64,000 bases of DNA from Pseudopithomyces maydicus (Eukaryota > Ascomycota > Dothideomycetes > Pleosporales > Didymosphaeriaceae). Positions 33,641 to 43,955 of this stretch are shown here, one piece after another. The stretch spans positions 806,001 through 870,000 of the forward strand of contig JANTUC010000017.1 in the NCBI GenBank assembly GCA_026873275.1, given 5' to 3'. Each line of letters begins with the position of its first letter. Position 1 is the stretch's first letter. Under the pieces are notes generated by a model. That model searched no databases and was not told the origin of the DNA. It saw only the letters and a list, made by a program, of their open reading frames with translations. Both the position numbers and the translations under genes were made by a program.

Positions 33641-34960
33641 ATGTCTTCCGGAAAGACTGTCACGCTCAACACTGGCCACAAGATCCCGTATGTCGATTGT
33701 TCACGCATGGTCTAGATACTTGAGCTAATGGGAATTCTCCTCGTAGTCAACTGGGATACGGCACATGGCAAGCCGCTCCTGGTGAAGTTGGCAATGGTGT
33801 CTACGAGGCCTTGAAGATTGGGTACCGTCACCTCGTGAGTTCAAGTTCCCAGACATACAAGCAGATTTGAGCAAGAGCTGACAAGACGTGTCCCGCAGGA
33901 TCTTGCGAAGATGTACGTATCCAAGTTACTCGCCCGCAACGCACCGGAGGCTGTGGTCAATGGATGCATATGCCCCGCGGTGGGGTGGTGGGGTAGCTCT
34001 TGAAGCTATGGCTTTTTGTGTCCGGAGAAACTGGCTGACGAGATGTTCCACCAACCAGCTACGAGAACCAAAAAGAGGTCGCTCAGGGTATCAAGCGCGC
34101 ATTCCAAGAGTTCGGCATCAAGCGTGAGGACGTGTTCATCACTTCCAAGCTCTGGAACACCCAGCATGACCCCAAGACGGTTGAGGCTGCCCTCGACGAT
34201 ACCCTGGCTGAGCTCGAGCTTGACTACCTTGTATGTAACCCAAGCGAAAACTGTGGGAGTAGTCAACACCCAACTAAGATGCATGTAGGACCTCTACCTC
34301 ATCCACTGGCCTGTAAACTTCGGCCCCGGCAAGGACCCTCACTCGGATCTCTTCCCAGCTACCTCTGACGCCAACGAGGTCAACATCGACAACTCTATCC
34401 CCAACAGTGAAACATGGAAGGCCGTACACGCTCTGCCCAAGAGCAAAGCTCGCTCTACTGGTGTCTCCAACTTCACCGCAAAGACTCTCAAGGAGCTTGT
34501 CGACAAGACCGGCATCGTCCCAGCCGTGAATCAGATCGAGCGCCACCCTATCCTCCCTAGCGACGAGCTCATCGCCTACGCCAAGGAGAAGAACATCCAC
34601 ATCACCGCCTACTCTGCGTTCGGCAACAACTTCTTCGACATTCCCCTGTTGATCACACGCCCCGAAGTCAAGGCCATCGCTGAGAAGAAGGGTGCCACCC
34701 CCGCGCAGGTCATCCTGGCCTGGAGCCAGATTGGCGGCCACTCTGTGATTCCCAAATCGGTGACGCCTGCTCGCATTGCCGAGAACTTCAAGGAGATCGA
34801 GCTTGATGAGGAAGATATCAAGGCGATCAAGGACTTCTCGGACAAGCACGAGGGCCGAAGGAGGTACAATGTTCCTTACACTGCGAACAAGCCGCGCTGG
34901 AGCATCAACATCTTCGATGAGCCTGAGGAACAGGAAGCTCCCAACAAGAGCATCATCTAG
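33641..34960 (+). CDS. Aldo/keto reductase (glycerol dehydrogenase / Gcy1-type)
   Basis: Five exons: 33641-33687, 33747-33834, 33899-33912 (14 nt), 34059-34230, 34289-34960; 330 residues. The splice chain gives MSSGKTVTLNTGHKIPQLGYGTW, GYRHLDLAKIYENQKEV, ITSKLWNT, DYLDLYLIHWPVNFG, STGVSNFTAKTL, AYSAFGNN and IPKSVTPARI. The AKR tetrad (Asp, Tyr, Lys, His) is complete; the catalytic Asp is encoded by the 14-nt micro-exon and the Tyr by the next exon. It is closest in motif to NADP-dependent fungal glycerol dehydrogenase/glyceraldehyde reductases (GldB/Gcy1). It is cytosolic; roles include polyol metabolism and aldehyde detoxification. Third-codon positions are strongly C-biased in the last exon, suggesting good expression. 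Confidence 0.92.
33899..33912 (+). other. 14-nt micro-exon in aldo/keto reductase 1
   Basis: GATCTTGCGAAGAT between a CGCAG acceptor and a GTACGT donor encodes D-L-A-K plus two bases of Ile. It carries the catalytic Asp and is needed to join GYRHL to YENQKE in frame. Confidence 0.85.
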
Positions 34961-35401
34961 ATGGTTCATGGTGTTTTGCAGTAGCGCTAATGGCAGGCCA
35001 CTTTTTGCATGACTCGCCAAAATGCAACCGTAGTATTGCAAGTTTCGAGTCTATCTCTCTGTAGCCTCGACCAGACCGTAATCAAAATAATGTATCCTGT
35101 AAAAAGCTTGTCCCATGAACTATTGCCAAGCACACAAGCAACCCACCCTCCAAGGCATCCCGTCCAAATCTAAAAATCGTGCACGAAATCTTCACCTCGA
35201 CCTGCCTATTCTAGTAGTCTCCACCCTCGAACCCGACGCTCATTGGCCACGCACCCGACTACCATGACTACCCTGCGATGTCGCAATCGCCTCCCGAATC
35301 ACGACTGTGTATATGCCTGAAAATAAATACATGTCTTGGATGCGCGACATGCGTGGGAACATCGCATCCGTAAATTTGCAGCGATCGCCCAGGCTTCGGA
35401 G
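34961..35401. other. Intergenic region
   Basis: About 440 bp with a 3' UTR and the promoter of the UNC93-like gene. No gene seen. Confidence 0.5.
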
Positions 35402-36968
35402 ATGGCCGCAACCGACGCCGGAAAACGGCCCTCGATCGAGGACGAAGCATCGCTTCCGACTTCAGAAGCGAATTCAACGTACGATGGTCCGCGAAAATGG
35501 TACCGATCCAGCTTGTTCAATGCTTTTGTCATCGGTGGGGTTGGCTTCATGGCCCCTGGGTTGTGGAACGCCATGAACGACCTCGGAGCTGCGGGCGCGC
35601 TTGATCCGTATCTCGTTAATGCTGCGAATGCTCTGGTGTTCGGTATTATGGGTATTTTGTGCTTGTTCGGGGCGCCAATTGCCAACAGAGTTGGGCTTTC
35701 GAACACACTGTTCTTGGGTGCCGTGGGGTATCCGTTGTACTCAGGTAGGTTTTGTTCTAAAAGAATTAGAACAAAAACTGATTTAATGTATAGCCGGATT
35801 ATACTGCAACAACCGCTTTGGAAACGTCTGGTTCGTTCTTGTTGGTGCCGTCGCCTGCGGTATTAGCGCGGGCTTGTTCTGGGTTTCCGAAGGCACTGTT
35901 GCGCTCGGATACCCTGAACCTGGAAAACGAGGAAAATATATGAACATTTGGCTATGGTTTCGCACTGGTGGGCCGCTGGTCGGAGGAGCCATCGTTCTCG
36001 CGCTCAATCACGACGCTGCATCGAAAAAGAAGGGAAAAGTGGGATACCAGACCTATTTGATCTTCATTGCCCTCCAATGCATCGCCTGCCCCCTCGCGCT
36101 CGCACTGAGCCCTCCGAACAAGGTGCAAAGAAGCGACGGTTCCAAAGTCGTTATCAAGGCAGAAAAGTCATGGAAAGCCGAGATCAGAGAGCTGTGGAAG
36201 GTATCTAAGCGAAAGGATGTCCTCCTTCTGCTGCCTATCTTCTACGCGGCTTATTTCAATCAATATTCCGGTAGGCAAATCTTCTCACCAAATTTCACTG
36301 CAAGGCTTTTACTGATCATGTATATTCTAGGTAACTTCAAGACATACTACTTCGGAATTCGCGCTCGCGCTCTGATTGGATTTGTTGGAAACTTCGGCAC
36401 CCTTCTATCATCTCAGTTGATCAGCTTGTTCCTGGACTACAAAAAGATTTCAGTCAAGCGCCGCATCACCTATGGCTTCTACTATGTCATCGTATTGCAC
36501 ATAATCGCCTGGGTCTACGGATGGGTTATCCAAGAGAGGTACACTCGACACCCGCCTTCGATGGACTGGGAGGATCCCGGCTTCACTGAAGGATTCTTCG
36601 TCATCATTCTTTGGGATTTTGCAAGACAGTCTCTTCAGAATTGGCTCTATTATCTGCTTGCAACCAAGACGGACAACATCTCCGAACTAAGCCGCTTCTC
36701 GGGTATCCTGAGAGGACAGGAGAGCTTTTCGCAGGCGGTTGCATTTGGCCTGAACACAAAGAAGTGGAAAGGTGGACGAGTTCCGTTAATCATCAACACG
36801 GTTCTCCTGGTTTTGTCGATATACCCGACATGGCTGGTGGTGAGAGATCACGTGCCCGTCGAAGCACCTGGTCAGGTCACCCACGAAAGTGCGGTTGAGG
36901 AAATCGCAGATTTAGATGACAAAGGAAAGTTCGCGCAGGGAGAGGCTGTTGGGGCAAAGAATTTGTAA
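35402..36968 (+). CDS. UNC93-like MFS membrane protein (DUF895)
   Basis: Exons 35402-35744, 35794-36270 and 36331-36968 (introns 49 and 60 bp) encode 485 residues. After a hydrophilic N-terminus (MAATDAGKRPSIEDEASLPT) come about 11 hydrophobic segments. Motifs GGVGFMAPGLWNAMNDLG, LFWVSEGTVALGYPEPGKRG and FNQYSG-NFKTYYFGIRARAL are characteristic of the fungal UNC93/DUF895 family. These MFS-like proteins are poorly characterised; some are linked to ion homeostasis or trafficking in animals and plants. The acidic tail (VEEIADLDDKGKFAQGEA) is cytosolic. The ATG was chosen as the first in-frame Met with no better upstream candidate. Confidence 0.9.
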
Positions 36969-37826
36969 TGGATGGAAGAGGAACTTGAGAGCACGTATAG
37001 TAGCTTGGATAGTTGACGTTTTACCAATGCAGAGAACATATCACGCTACCACTATCTGCTGATTTTTTTACTCCTCAATACCAGTGAAACAATCGTACAT
37101 GTTTACAGTACTCGTGCATGACCTGAACATTGAGCCCAGAAGGCGTGTGGCTGTGTTGGTGCTCAGCCAATAGCTTGTCACTTCACACATCAATAGGCTG
37201 TGGTGGCGAGCGCCATCATCTATTGTGAGCCGGAATCGTGCTATCTGAAACGAGCTTTATGCCTCCGGCTACCAGTGCCCACTTTGGAATCGTGGCTCGA
37301 ACAGGTTGTACCCACGTTCCTGTGACCGCGCTTTGACCACCAACGTTCTGACGCGCCATGTGTGGAGCATTTTCATGCGTTCGGGGGCAAACGAAACAAC
37401 TTATTTGGCCAATCTTCATCCTCAGCTAGCATGATACAAACCATCGACGGAGCCGTATCGGGTATGAACGGTTGTCAGATTCTGATGAAACTGCCATACC
37501 CACTCGAAGACTGAACTGGGCCCGTTTTGCCAGCCCTAACGATTCAGGGACTGAGGTTCTGAGCGCTGGTTTGACAATGCCTTACCAAGTATTGATTATG
37601 GCTTGAGTGTCACCAGTGTTCGGGAGCTTTCCGCCGCGTCACGCTTGGGAGCAAGGGCACGCACAGAAGAACTACCTAGATATATAGAAGGCGGGTAGAG
37701 TAATTACGAACATCATCACTCAGCCAGTTCATCTCTTCATCTCCTTGTCTATCCGACGAACTACCGGAAAACAATCTCCCCCAGACTCCTCATCTCTCCA
37801 ATTTTATCTTCCCGAAATAACACACG
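36969..37826. other. Intergenic region upstream of the small secreted protein
   Basis: About 860 bp. A TATATAG element at 37681-37687, 146 bp before the next ATG, may be its TATA box. Otherwise nothing recognised. Confidence 0.45.
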
Positions 37827-38306
37827 ATGGTCAACTTCATCCAATTCGCGTGCGCATTGGCTCTGATGGGCACTGCCTCTTCTCAGTCTCTCGCATCCTC
37901 ATCCAGCTCCAGTCCTTCAACGCAAGTAACTTCCATCTCGTCAGGGGCTCCTTCCCTCCTTCCCAGCGGAGTCGCGGCACCAACCGGAGGCAAAACCAAG
38001 TCCATTATCAAAGTACGAACCAGCGTCGGTCCCCCCGTATCAGCAGAGCGCAGCGCAACAGGAACAGTAACGACAAGGGCTACCGGGATCGAACGCCGTC
38101 AAGCTTCCGCTTCATCGGCTTCCGCGCGTTCGAGCACGAGTGCGCCGCCCAAGCCATCCGGTGGACGTCCCACTGGGTCGCCGATATCCAGTGCGCCATC
38201 GCGTATCCCAACAGATTCGCCTGCGAATGACATCTCAGCGCTCAAGTTCTCGAAGCTGCCGCCGAATTTCAACCCAAACAAGGCCAGGGCTGCTCCTACT
38301 GCCTGA
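37827..38306 (+). CDS. Small secreted Ser/Thr-rich protein
   Basis: Intronless, 159 residues. MVNFIQFACALALMGTASSQ is a clear signal peptide. The mature part is almost entirely low complexity (Ser, Ala, Pro, Thr, basic residues) with KTKSIIKVRTSVGPP and a more ordered-looking C-terminus ISALKFSKLPPNFNPNKAR. It contains no cysteine after the signal peptide, so it is not a typical disulphide-rich effector. Dense Ser/Thr suggests O-mannosylation. An internal dibasic site (IERRQ) could be a Kex2 cleavage site. No family recognised; the function could be a wall-associated or secreted peptide precursor. Confidence 0.65.
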   Translation: MVNFIQFACALALMGTASSQSLASSSSSSPSTQVTSISSGAPSLLPSGVAAPTGGKTKSIIKVRTSVGPPVSAERSATGTVTTRATGIERRQASASSASARSSTSAPPKPSGGRPTGSPISSAPSRIPTDSPANDISALKFSKLPPNFNPNKARAAPTA

Positions 38307-39289
38307 GAAGATCTACTAGGGAACCTAGGTTTCTAACGATGGGTGGAAGGGCAGTTCATCGATATCGCAGCATGTACAACTAGGTGTTCTCGTTATGATT
38401 TTATGGCTTCATTGATTGTTTAGGCTCGTTGGGGGGTGGACCAGGTCGGATTTGGAATTTGCTGCCCGGTGGGTTGGGATGAGATATAGGATCTTTTTCT
38501 TGGGGCGTTCATGGTGCAATAGGGCTGTAGGATACATCGTGTCGAACGCAATATCATGAGTTCAATATGCATTTCATATTCAACTTATTGTTCGCGAGAA
38601 TCCTTTCCTATCTCTTGCATTGCGATTTGGCAATATAGGCTCTGTGTAAGCTACCAGCACTTCTAGAGACCCCATCTAGATACCATGTATGTTTCTAGAC
38701 TCTACTCTCAGCCGCCACTTTCAGAGTGATTATTGCTTACTCTTGATAACCACCAAACTTACCAATAATATTGAATTCGAGCGGAACACAACTCATGAAT
38801 CGAGCTCAATCCTTATGTTTTCCTTTCCATGGACTGTTCATCTGTCAGATTACATCACGAAGACGCGTTTTTGCAACGCTGATCAGATTCAGTACAGCGC
38901 AAAGCAGAACCATAGGAACCGGAATTAAGATCTGGCAACATACGATACAATCTCATTGCGCTAGACTGTTAGTCGTTGTTCTAGTATACACTAGTGTGGT
39001 ACTTCGCCCCTACATCAATGTGCACTAACCCGATCAGGAAGCATTCTGCGCTTTCAACTTCATGTCGTGCATTGCTAGGCGCACCAACGGCGACCACAAT
39101 CCTCATTTCGTCCGATTTTCGAGGACAAAAAGCTCCGGTTTTTTCGCAAAGACCGAACGCTAACTATTCTTTAGCTGAAGGAACGGGATATAAAATGAGA
39201 CATTGGCCCAGGTGAAAAGCTACATCAGACCATCGACTTCATTCTATCCTCCACAAACCAAAACACACCTAACCTCGGAATTCTTCACC
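38307..39289. other. Intergenic region upstream of aldo/keto reductase 2
   Basis: About 980 bp. TATAAAA at 39189-39195 lies 95-101 bp before the ATG and is the likely TATA box. No gene or repeat seen in the rest. Confidence 0.5.
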
Positions 39290-40380
39290 ATGGCTTCAAC
39301 ATTTCCCCAACGTAAGATCGGCAGCGCCTCAGTATCTGCACTTGGCCTAGGATGCATGGGCATGTCCATGTCCCTTCTCACGGGCGAAAAGCGCGATGAA
39401 GAGGAGATTTTCCAAGTTCTCACTAAAGCAGCCGACTTGGGCATCACGTTTTGGGACACTAGCGATTTCTACATGGACAACCATGAGATTCTCGGGAACT
39501 GGTTCCGCAAAACAGGCCGTCGTAGTGAGATCTTTCTGGCTACAAAGTTTGGCTGCAAATTTGGCCCAGGAGGACTCAGAGACGTCCAAACGGATGGGAG
39601 CCCAGAGTACCTTCGAGAATCCTGTGAGAAGAGCTTGAAGACTCTTGGTACGGACTACATCGATTTGTTCTACGCACAGAGGATCGATTCCAAGGTACCG
39701 ATTGAAAAGACTGTCGCAGCGATGGCCGATTTGAAGAACGAAGGCAAGATTCGCCACCTTGGTCTATCTGAATGTTCTTCACGAACTTTGGAAAGGGCTT
39801 GTAAGGTGCACCAAATTGATGCCGTGCAAATGGAGTTTTCGCCGTTCGCCATGGAGATTGAGGACACTGGATTCTTGGAAGTTGCGCGAAAACTAGGTGT
39901 CACTATCGTTCCATATTCTCCACTGGGTCGTGGATTTCTATCCGGAACAATCAAGAGCAGAGACGACTTTCCTCCGAACGACCCCCGGCCTCGCATGCAC
40001 CCTCGATTCTCAGAGGAGAACTTCCCTGGAAACCTCAAACTGGTTCAAATTTTCGAGGATCTTGCAAAAGAGAAAAAGTGTACGACTGGTCAAGTAGCTT
40101 TGGCTTGGGTCCTTTCTCAGGGAGATGGTGAGTACCGCCGTGTTCTAGAAATACAACGCATCGCCCTAACTTTCATATAGATTTCATTCCGATTCCCGGT
40201 ACAAAGCGCGTCAAATATCTGCTGGAGAACTCAGAAGCAGTAAAGGTGCAACTCAGCAAAGATGATGATAAGCGGATTAGAGATGGCTTGAGTGCCATCG
40301 GAGGGGCAAAAGGGGCGCGATACCCCGAAGCCATACTTTCAGGATGCTTTGGCGATAGCCCAGAATTGGAAAGCGTGTAG
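39290..40380 (+). CDS. Aldo/keto reductase (AKR13/YakC-like) with His-to-Gln at the catalytic site
   Basis: Exons 39290-40127 and 40181-40380 (53 bp intron, GTGAGT donor) encode 345 residues starting MASTFPQRKIGSASVSALGL. Motifs: GLGCMGMS, TFWDTSDFYMDNHEILG (catalytic Asp and Tyr), IFLATKFGCKFG (Lys), KIRHLGLSECSS, IVPYSPLGRGFLSG, and IPIPGTKRVKYL (NADP phosphate site) after the splice. The segment that normally reads DLYYxHRVD is DLFYAQRID, so the tetrad His is replaced by Gln. This may alter or reduce carbonyl reductase activity, by analogy to other AKR families with a substituted His. Cytosolic; substrate unknown. Confidence 0.9.
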
Positions 40381-40784
40381 ATCTGACTTGGTAGTGTAGT
40401 GTTCTCATATAGATTTATTTAAGTGTATTTTGCATTTGGGTAGAGAAGGTGCAACATGGGGTGCATTGAACTTGGTCTTCATACAAATGCTTCAAAGCAC
40501 CTTCCTGTGACACTGTTCGGAACTTGCATGGCCGTGAGCTCTTTCCCTTGACTAGAGCTCTACCATGTTTCTTTCGCCAGTTATGTTTCACTGTTTCAAC
40601 ACCACAAAGCTTACTCTACACCAGTCTTACCACTTGCGCATTATACATTCGTTTCTTATACTATCTACACGCATATCGGCTTGGCCCTGCGGCACTCGGT
40701 TGGATAATTTCACCTGCGTCTTCGAACACTTATCCGAGCCGGTCTGTGTTTACCGCTTGCACGGGTTATAAAGACACAATCACA
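40381..40784. other. Intergenic region
   Basis: About 400 bp between the reductase stop and a weak candidate gene. Nothing recognised. Confidence 0.45.
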
Positions 40785-41458
40785 ATGAATATTGAGCCAA
40801 ATCCTCGGCCTAATACAGCCGATATAGTGATTCGAGAACAATCGGTGTCAGAACCTTCGCGAACGGCTGTCAAACCAGGACGATGGCCCTGTATTTCCAG
40901 GCTATTGCGCGCAGCTTTCAGATTCAAAAATCCAGGACGAGGACGGTCACCCAAAGCCAATCATGCTCGATCACCGGCGCTGCCGTCATTAACAGACGCT
41001 TTGATCGCCAAGGGCTATTTGACAATTGAAGCTGAAGACTCCACGACGCAAAGTGATCGATCTAGAGTTCGGCCCTCCTTGTCGCAATCTAGGAGCTCAT
41101 CGATCGGTGCTAAAAATATTTCCACAGCCCAGGCGGCCTTGAACTCTTGTCGATTGAAAGCGTATCACAAAGGATTTGGCCTACGAATAGGGTTCCCTCA
41201 GATCAGCACCAGTGGGAGGCTTCTTCAGATGAGAACTATAGTGCGGACTACGGGAGCCTCAAGGGTCCCCAGGGCTCGCAAAAAGAAAAAGTACCAGTCT
41301 TCACCTCTGGGACCAGGGTTGCCAAGGCGGACAAATGGTACACAGACGTATATGTTGAAGTGGGCTGGCGTTGCTCAGGAAGGTGCATTATAGTATTCAA
41401 TACTGCTGATCCTTCTATCTCTCCAGTGTTCGTTCATCTCCTGCGCCATGATGGTTGA
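40785..41458 (+). CDS. Weak hypothetical gene with an unresolved frame change
   Basis: From ATG 40785 one frame gives about 120 residues of a basic, Ser/Pro-rich sequence (MNIEPNPRPNTADIVIREQS; SLTDALIAKGYLTIEAED). Near 41145 another frame becomes more protein-like and runs to a stop at 41458 (WEASSDENYSADYGSLKG; VPVFTSGTRVAKADKWYTD). Joining them needs either an intron whose borders I cannot place or a one-base difference. No domain recognised. It may be a real small gene, a degraded one or chance. Confidence 0.3.
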
Positions 41459-42396
41459 TGGAGCGGAGTTGCGTCCAGAATATACGATGGAGTTACGAAA
41501 GAACACATGCCCAACAACGTGTTTGATTGGATGGCCTCTGATCGTCTTTCATGGCCGGGTTCTCATGATCTGACTTTATATTGTAACGATACCCGATTCG
41601 TGTCCTTCTTGCTTATTTTAGAACTCGAGTTTCGTGGTCATTTATCTATGTCTTGCTCAACGATGTAACAACGGAGCAATTATATTGTTAATCCGCCCGG
41701 TACTTTGCCCTTGGTTAAGGTGTTGGATCACTTCTGATGCTCTGCTGTCGAACTCTCGCATGTCTGCAGCCGATCATGTGGCTGTGGGCCATGCACCTGA
41801 TCCTTCATCGTATGATCGGTTGGTATGTTGGGCTCCATGAAGCGCAGGAGCCTGCTGTTGCGCCACAATTTCTAAAGCTCTGCTTCTAGAAGGTGGTATT
41901 AGTCTGGTGGAACAACCTTGATCGCCGTTTTACGGTAAAAAGGTCAACAGAGATTAGTTTGCACCGAAGCTTGGCCTCTTGGAGGAATCAGAGCGAACAG
42001 AGCACACAAAAGTATAGGGGTAGTGTAAATTTGTAGAATATACCCGTACAAGATGCAGTTTTGACGAATTGGCGATTAAACTTCACTATAATCCTGGTTC
42101 CGTGTAATTGTATTGGAGGGTTTTTTGTTTAATCGTCACTAGCAGTGGGCCTCATTTCCTGTAATCTTGCCCTAATGGAGTTATGGGCTCATAAAGCGCT
42201 CAACGCTAAGAAGAAGACGTCCTTGCTTTTTAGCTTCTACAGCTTCTAGATTGTTCGTCACCTCCGGATTCTCCACAAATTGTACAACTAGTCTGTGCAT
42301 CCTCATGACCATTGAAGCTAAAGTGAAGCTCATATCCCGGGAAATATGACTTTCTAAGGTATGATCGTTCATCCACCGGTGGGGGATCCGTTCGAC
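41459..42396. other. Intergenic region with one weak minus-strand frame
   Basis: About 940 bp. A minus-strand ATG frame at 42465-42181 (94 codons, MDYSRMMRPCAFNVIVSPVF) is fairly protein-like but has no recognised domain and overlaps the xylanase promoter. I rate it as unlikely to be an independent gene. Confidence 0.35.
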
Positions 42397-42403
42397 TTTA
42401 GCC
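42397..42403 (-). promoter_or_regulatory. XlnR/Xyr1-type GGCTAAA site
   Basis: GGCTAAA on the minus strand, 368 bp upstream of the xylanase ATG. It matches the established binding consensus of the fungal xylanolytic activator XlnR/Xyr1. Candidate carbon-repressor sites (SYGGRG) lie at 42379-42384 and, inverted, 42500-42505. Short motifs occur by chance; position upstream of a xylanase gene is what makes this one plausible. Confidence 0.45.
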
Positions 42404-42705
42404 TGAAACACCGGACTCACTATAACGTTGAATGCACAGGGCCTCATCATCCGTGAATAGTCCATATTGGGTTAGCACCGACGATATACCAAACAGCCGA
42501 CCCCACAAACTAATTGCTGTCGGCTCCAGATTATGATGTCGGTAACAAGGATCGTTCGGAATTTTAACCAACCTTATGTTTAATGCGCCACAATAACCGC
42601 CTTTACCCTAGCCCGACGATTCTCCGCCTGGAAATGAAGAGATTATTGTCGACAGGGAGCCATGTGGCGGACAGAAATGATCCAGGATTCGAGCGCAGAA
42701 GACAG

Positions 42706-42711
42706 TATAAA
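42706..42711 (+). promoter_or_regulatory. TATA box of the xylanase gene
   Basis: TATAAA, 60 bp upstream of the xylanase ATG. Confidence 0.6.
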
Positions 42712-42770
42712 GAGCACAAGGCGCGGCCTTGGTTCAATTATCCACAACCACCGATCATCAATCAGCAACC

Positions 42771-43823
42771 ATGAAGTTCTCCATCGTCGCACTCCTCTCC
42801 GTCAGCGCTCTTGCCTCTGCCATCCCCGTGGCAGAGCCGGAACCCATCCTCGATGAGCGCCAGGCTGCCCAGAGCATCCACGCCGCCATGGTTGCAAAGG
42901 GAAAGAAGTACTTCGGTACCTGCAGTGACCCGGGCCGTCTGAACTCTGGCTCCAACGGTGCCATCATCAAGGCCAACTTCGGTCAGATCACCCCCGAGAA
43001 CAGGTACGCATTCACCCGACTGTGTGAAAACCAAGAAAGCTAACAGTTGTTTAGCATGAAGTGGGATGCCACCGAGGGCTCCAAGGGCAGCTTCAACTTC
43101 GGCCAGGCCGACCAGACTGTCAAGTTCGCCACCGACAATGGCAAGCTGATGCGTGGCCACACCACCGTCTGGCACTCGCAGCTTCCCGGCTGGGTGTCTT
43201 CTATCCGCGACAAGGCGACCCTCACCCAGGTGATGCAGAACCACATCAACGGTCTGATGGGCCACTTCAAGGGCAAGATCTACGCCTGGGATGTCATCAA
43301 TGAGATGTTCAACGAGGACGGCTCCTTCCGTTCATCTGTTTTCTACAACGTCCTCGGCGAGGACTTCGTCCGCATCGCATTCGAGGCCGCTAGGAAGGCG
43401 GACCCTGCTGCCAAGCTGTACATCAACGACTACAACTTGGACCAGGCCAACTATGCTAAGACCCAGGGTATGGTGCGCAACGTCAAGAAGTGGATTGCTG
43501 CCGGCATCCCCATCGACGGTATTGGTTCGCAGGGTCACTTGACCTCTGGCCAGGGTGCCAATGCCCCGGCTGCCATGGCCGCGCTCTGCGGTGCTGCCCC
43601 CGAGTGTGCCCTCACGGAGGTTGATATCCAGAATGCTCAGGCGTCCGACTGGACCAACGTTGTCAAGGCTTGCATGAACCAGAAGAACTGCGTTGGTATC
43701 ACCGTCTGGGGTGTCCGCGACAACGACTCTTGGAGGCCCCAGGGTAACCCTCTTCTCTTCGACTCTAGCTTCAAGGCCAAGTCGGCATACAACACTGTGT
43801 TGTCCGCCATCAACTCTTCTTAG
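42771..43823 (+). CDS. Endo-1,4-beta-xylanase, GH10
   Basis: Exons 42771-43003 and 43055-43823 (51 bp intron, GTACGC donor, TTTAG acceptor) encode 333 residues. Signal peptide MKFSIVALLSVSALASA is followed by a short propeptide ending DERQ. The GH10 barrel has GQITPEN-SMKWDATEG, RGHTTVWHSQLPGWV, AWDVINEMFNEDGSF with acid/base Glu161, LYINDYNLD, GIGSQGHL and LTEVDIQ with nucleophile Glu266; WGVRDNDSW closes the site. There is no carbohydrate-binding module. Extracellular depolymerisation of xylan. It converges with the anoctamin gene, their stops 132 bp apart. Codon third positions are strongly C-biased, consistent with high induced expression. Confidence 0.97.
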
Positions 43824-43955
43824 AGATAGTAAGAGAGCGAGTAGGGGAGAGGGAGAAAAAGAGGGAGAAAGAGGTGTTTTTGTAAATAGTTGGTCATTGT
43901 ACATACTTCTCGTAAATATTTATACCGTTTCATCAATCGTATTGAGCTTGGAGGT

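Noticed and set aside
30718..40380. Interpretation as a secondary-metabolite gene cluster
   Set aside because: No backbone synthase, no cluster-type transcription factor; only unrelated oxidoreductases in proximity.
42181..42465. 94-codon minus-strand frame with a real ATG
   Set aside because: Moderately protein-like but no domain, no splice partners, and it sits across the xylanase promoter. Kept only as a note.
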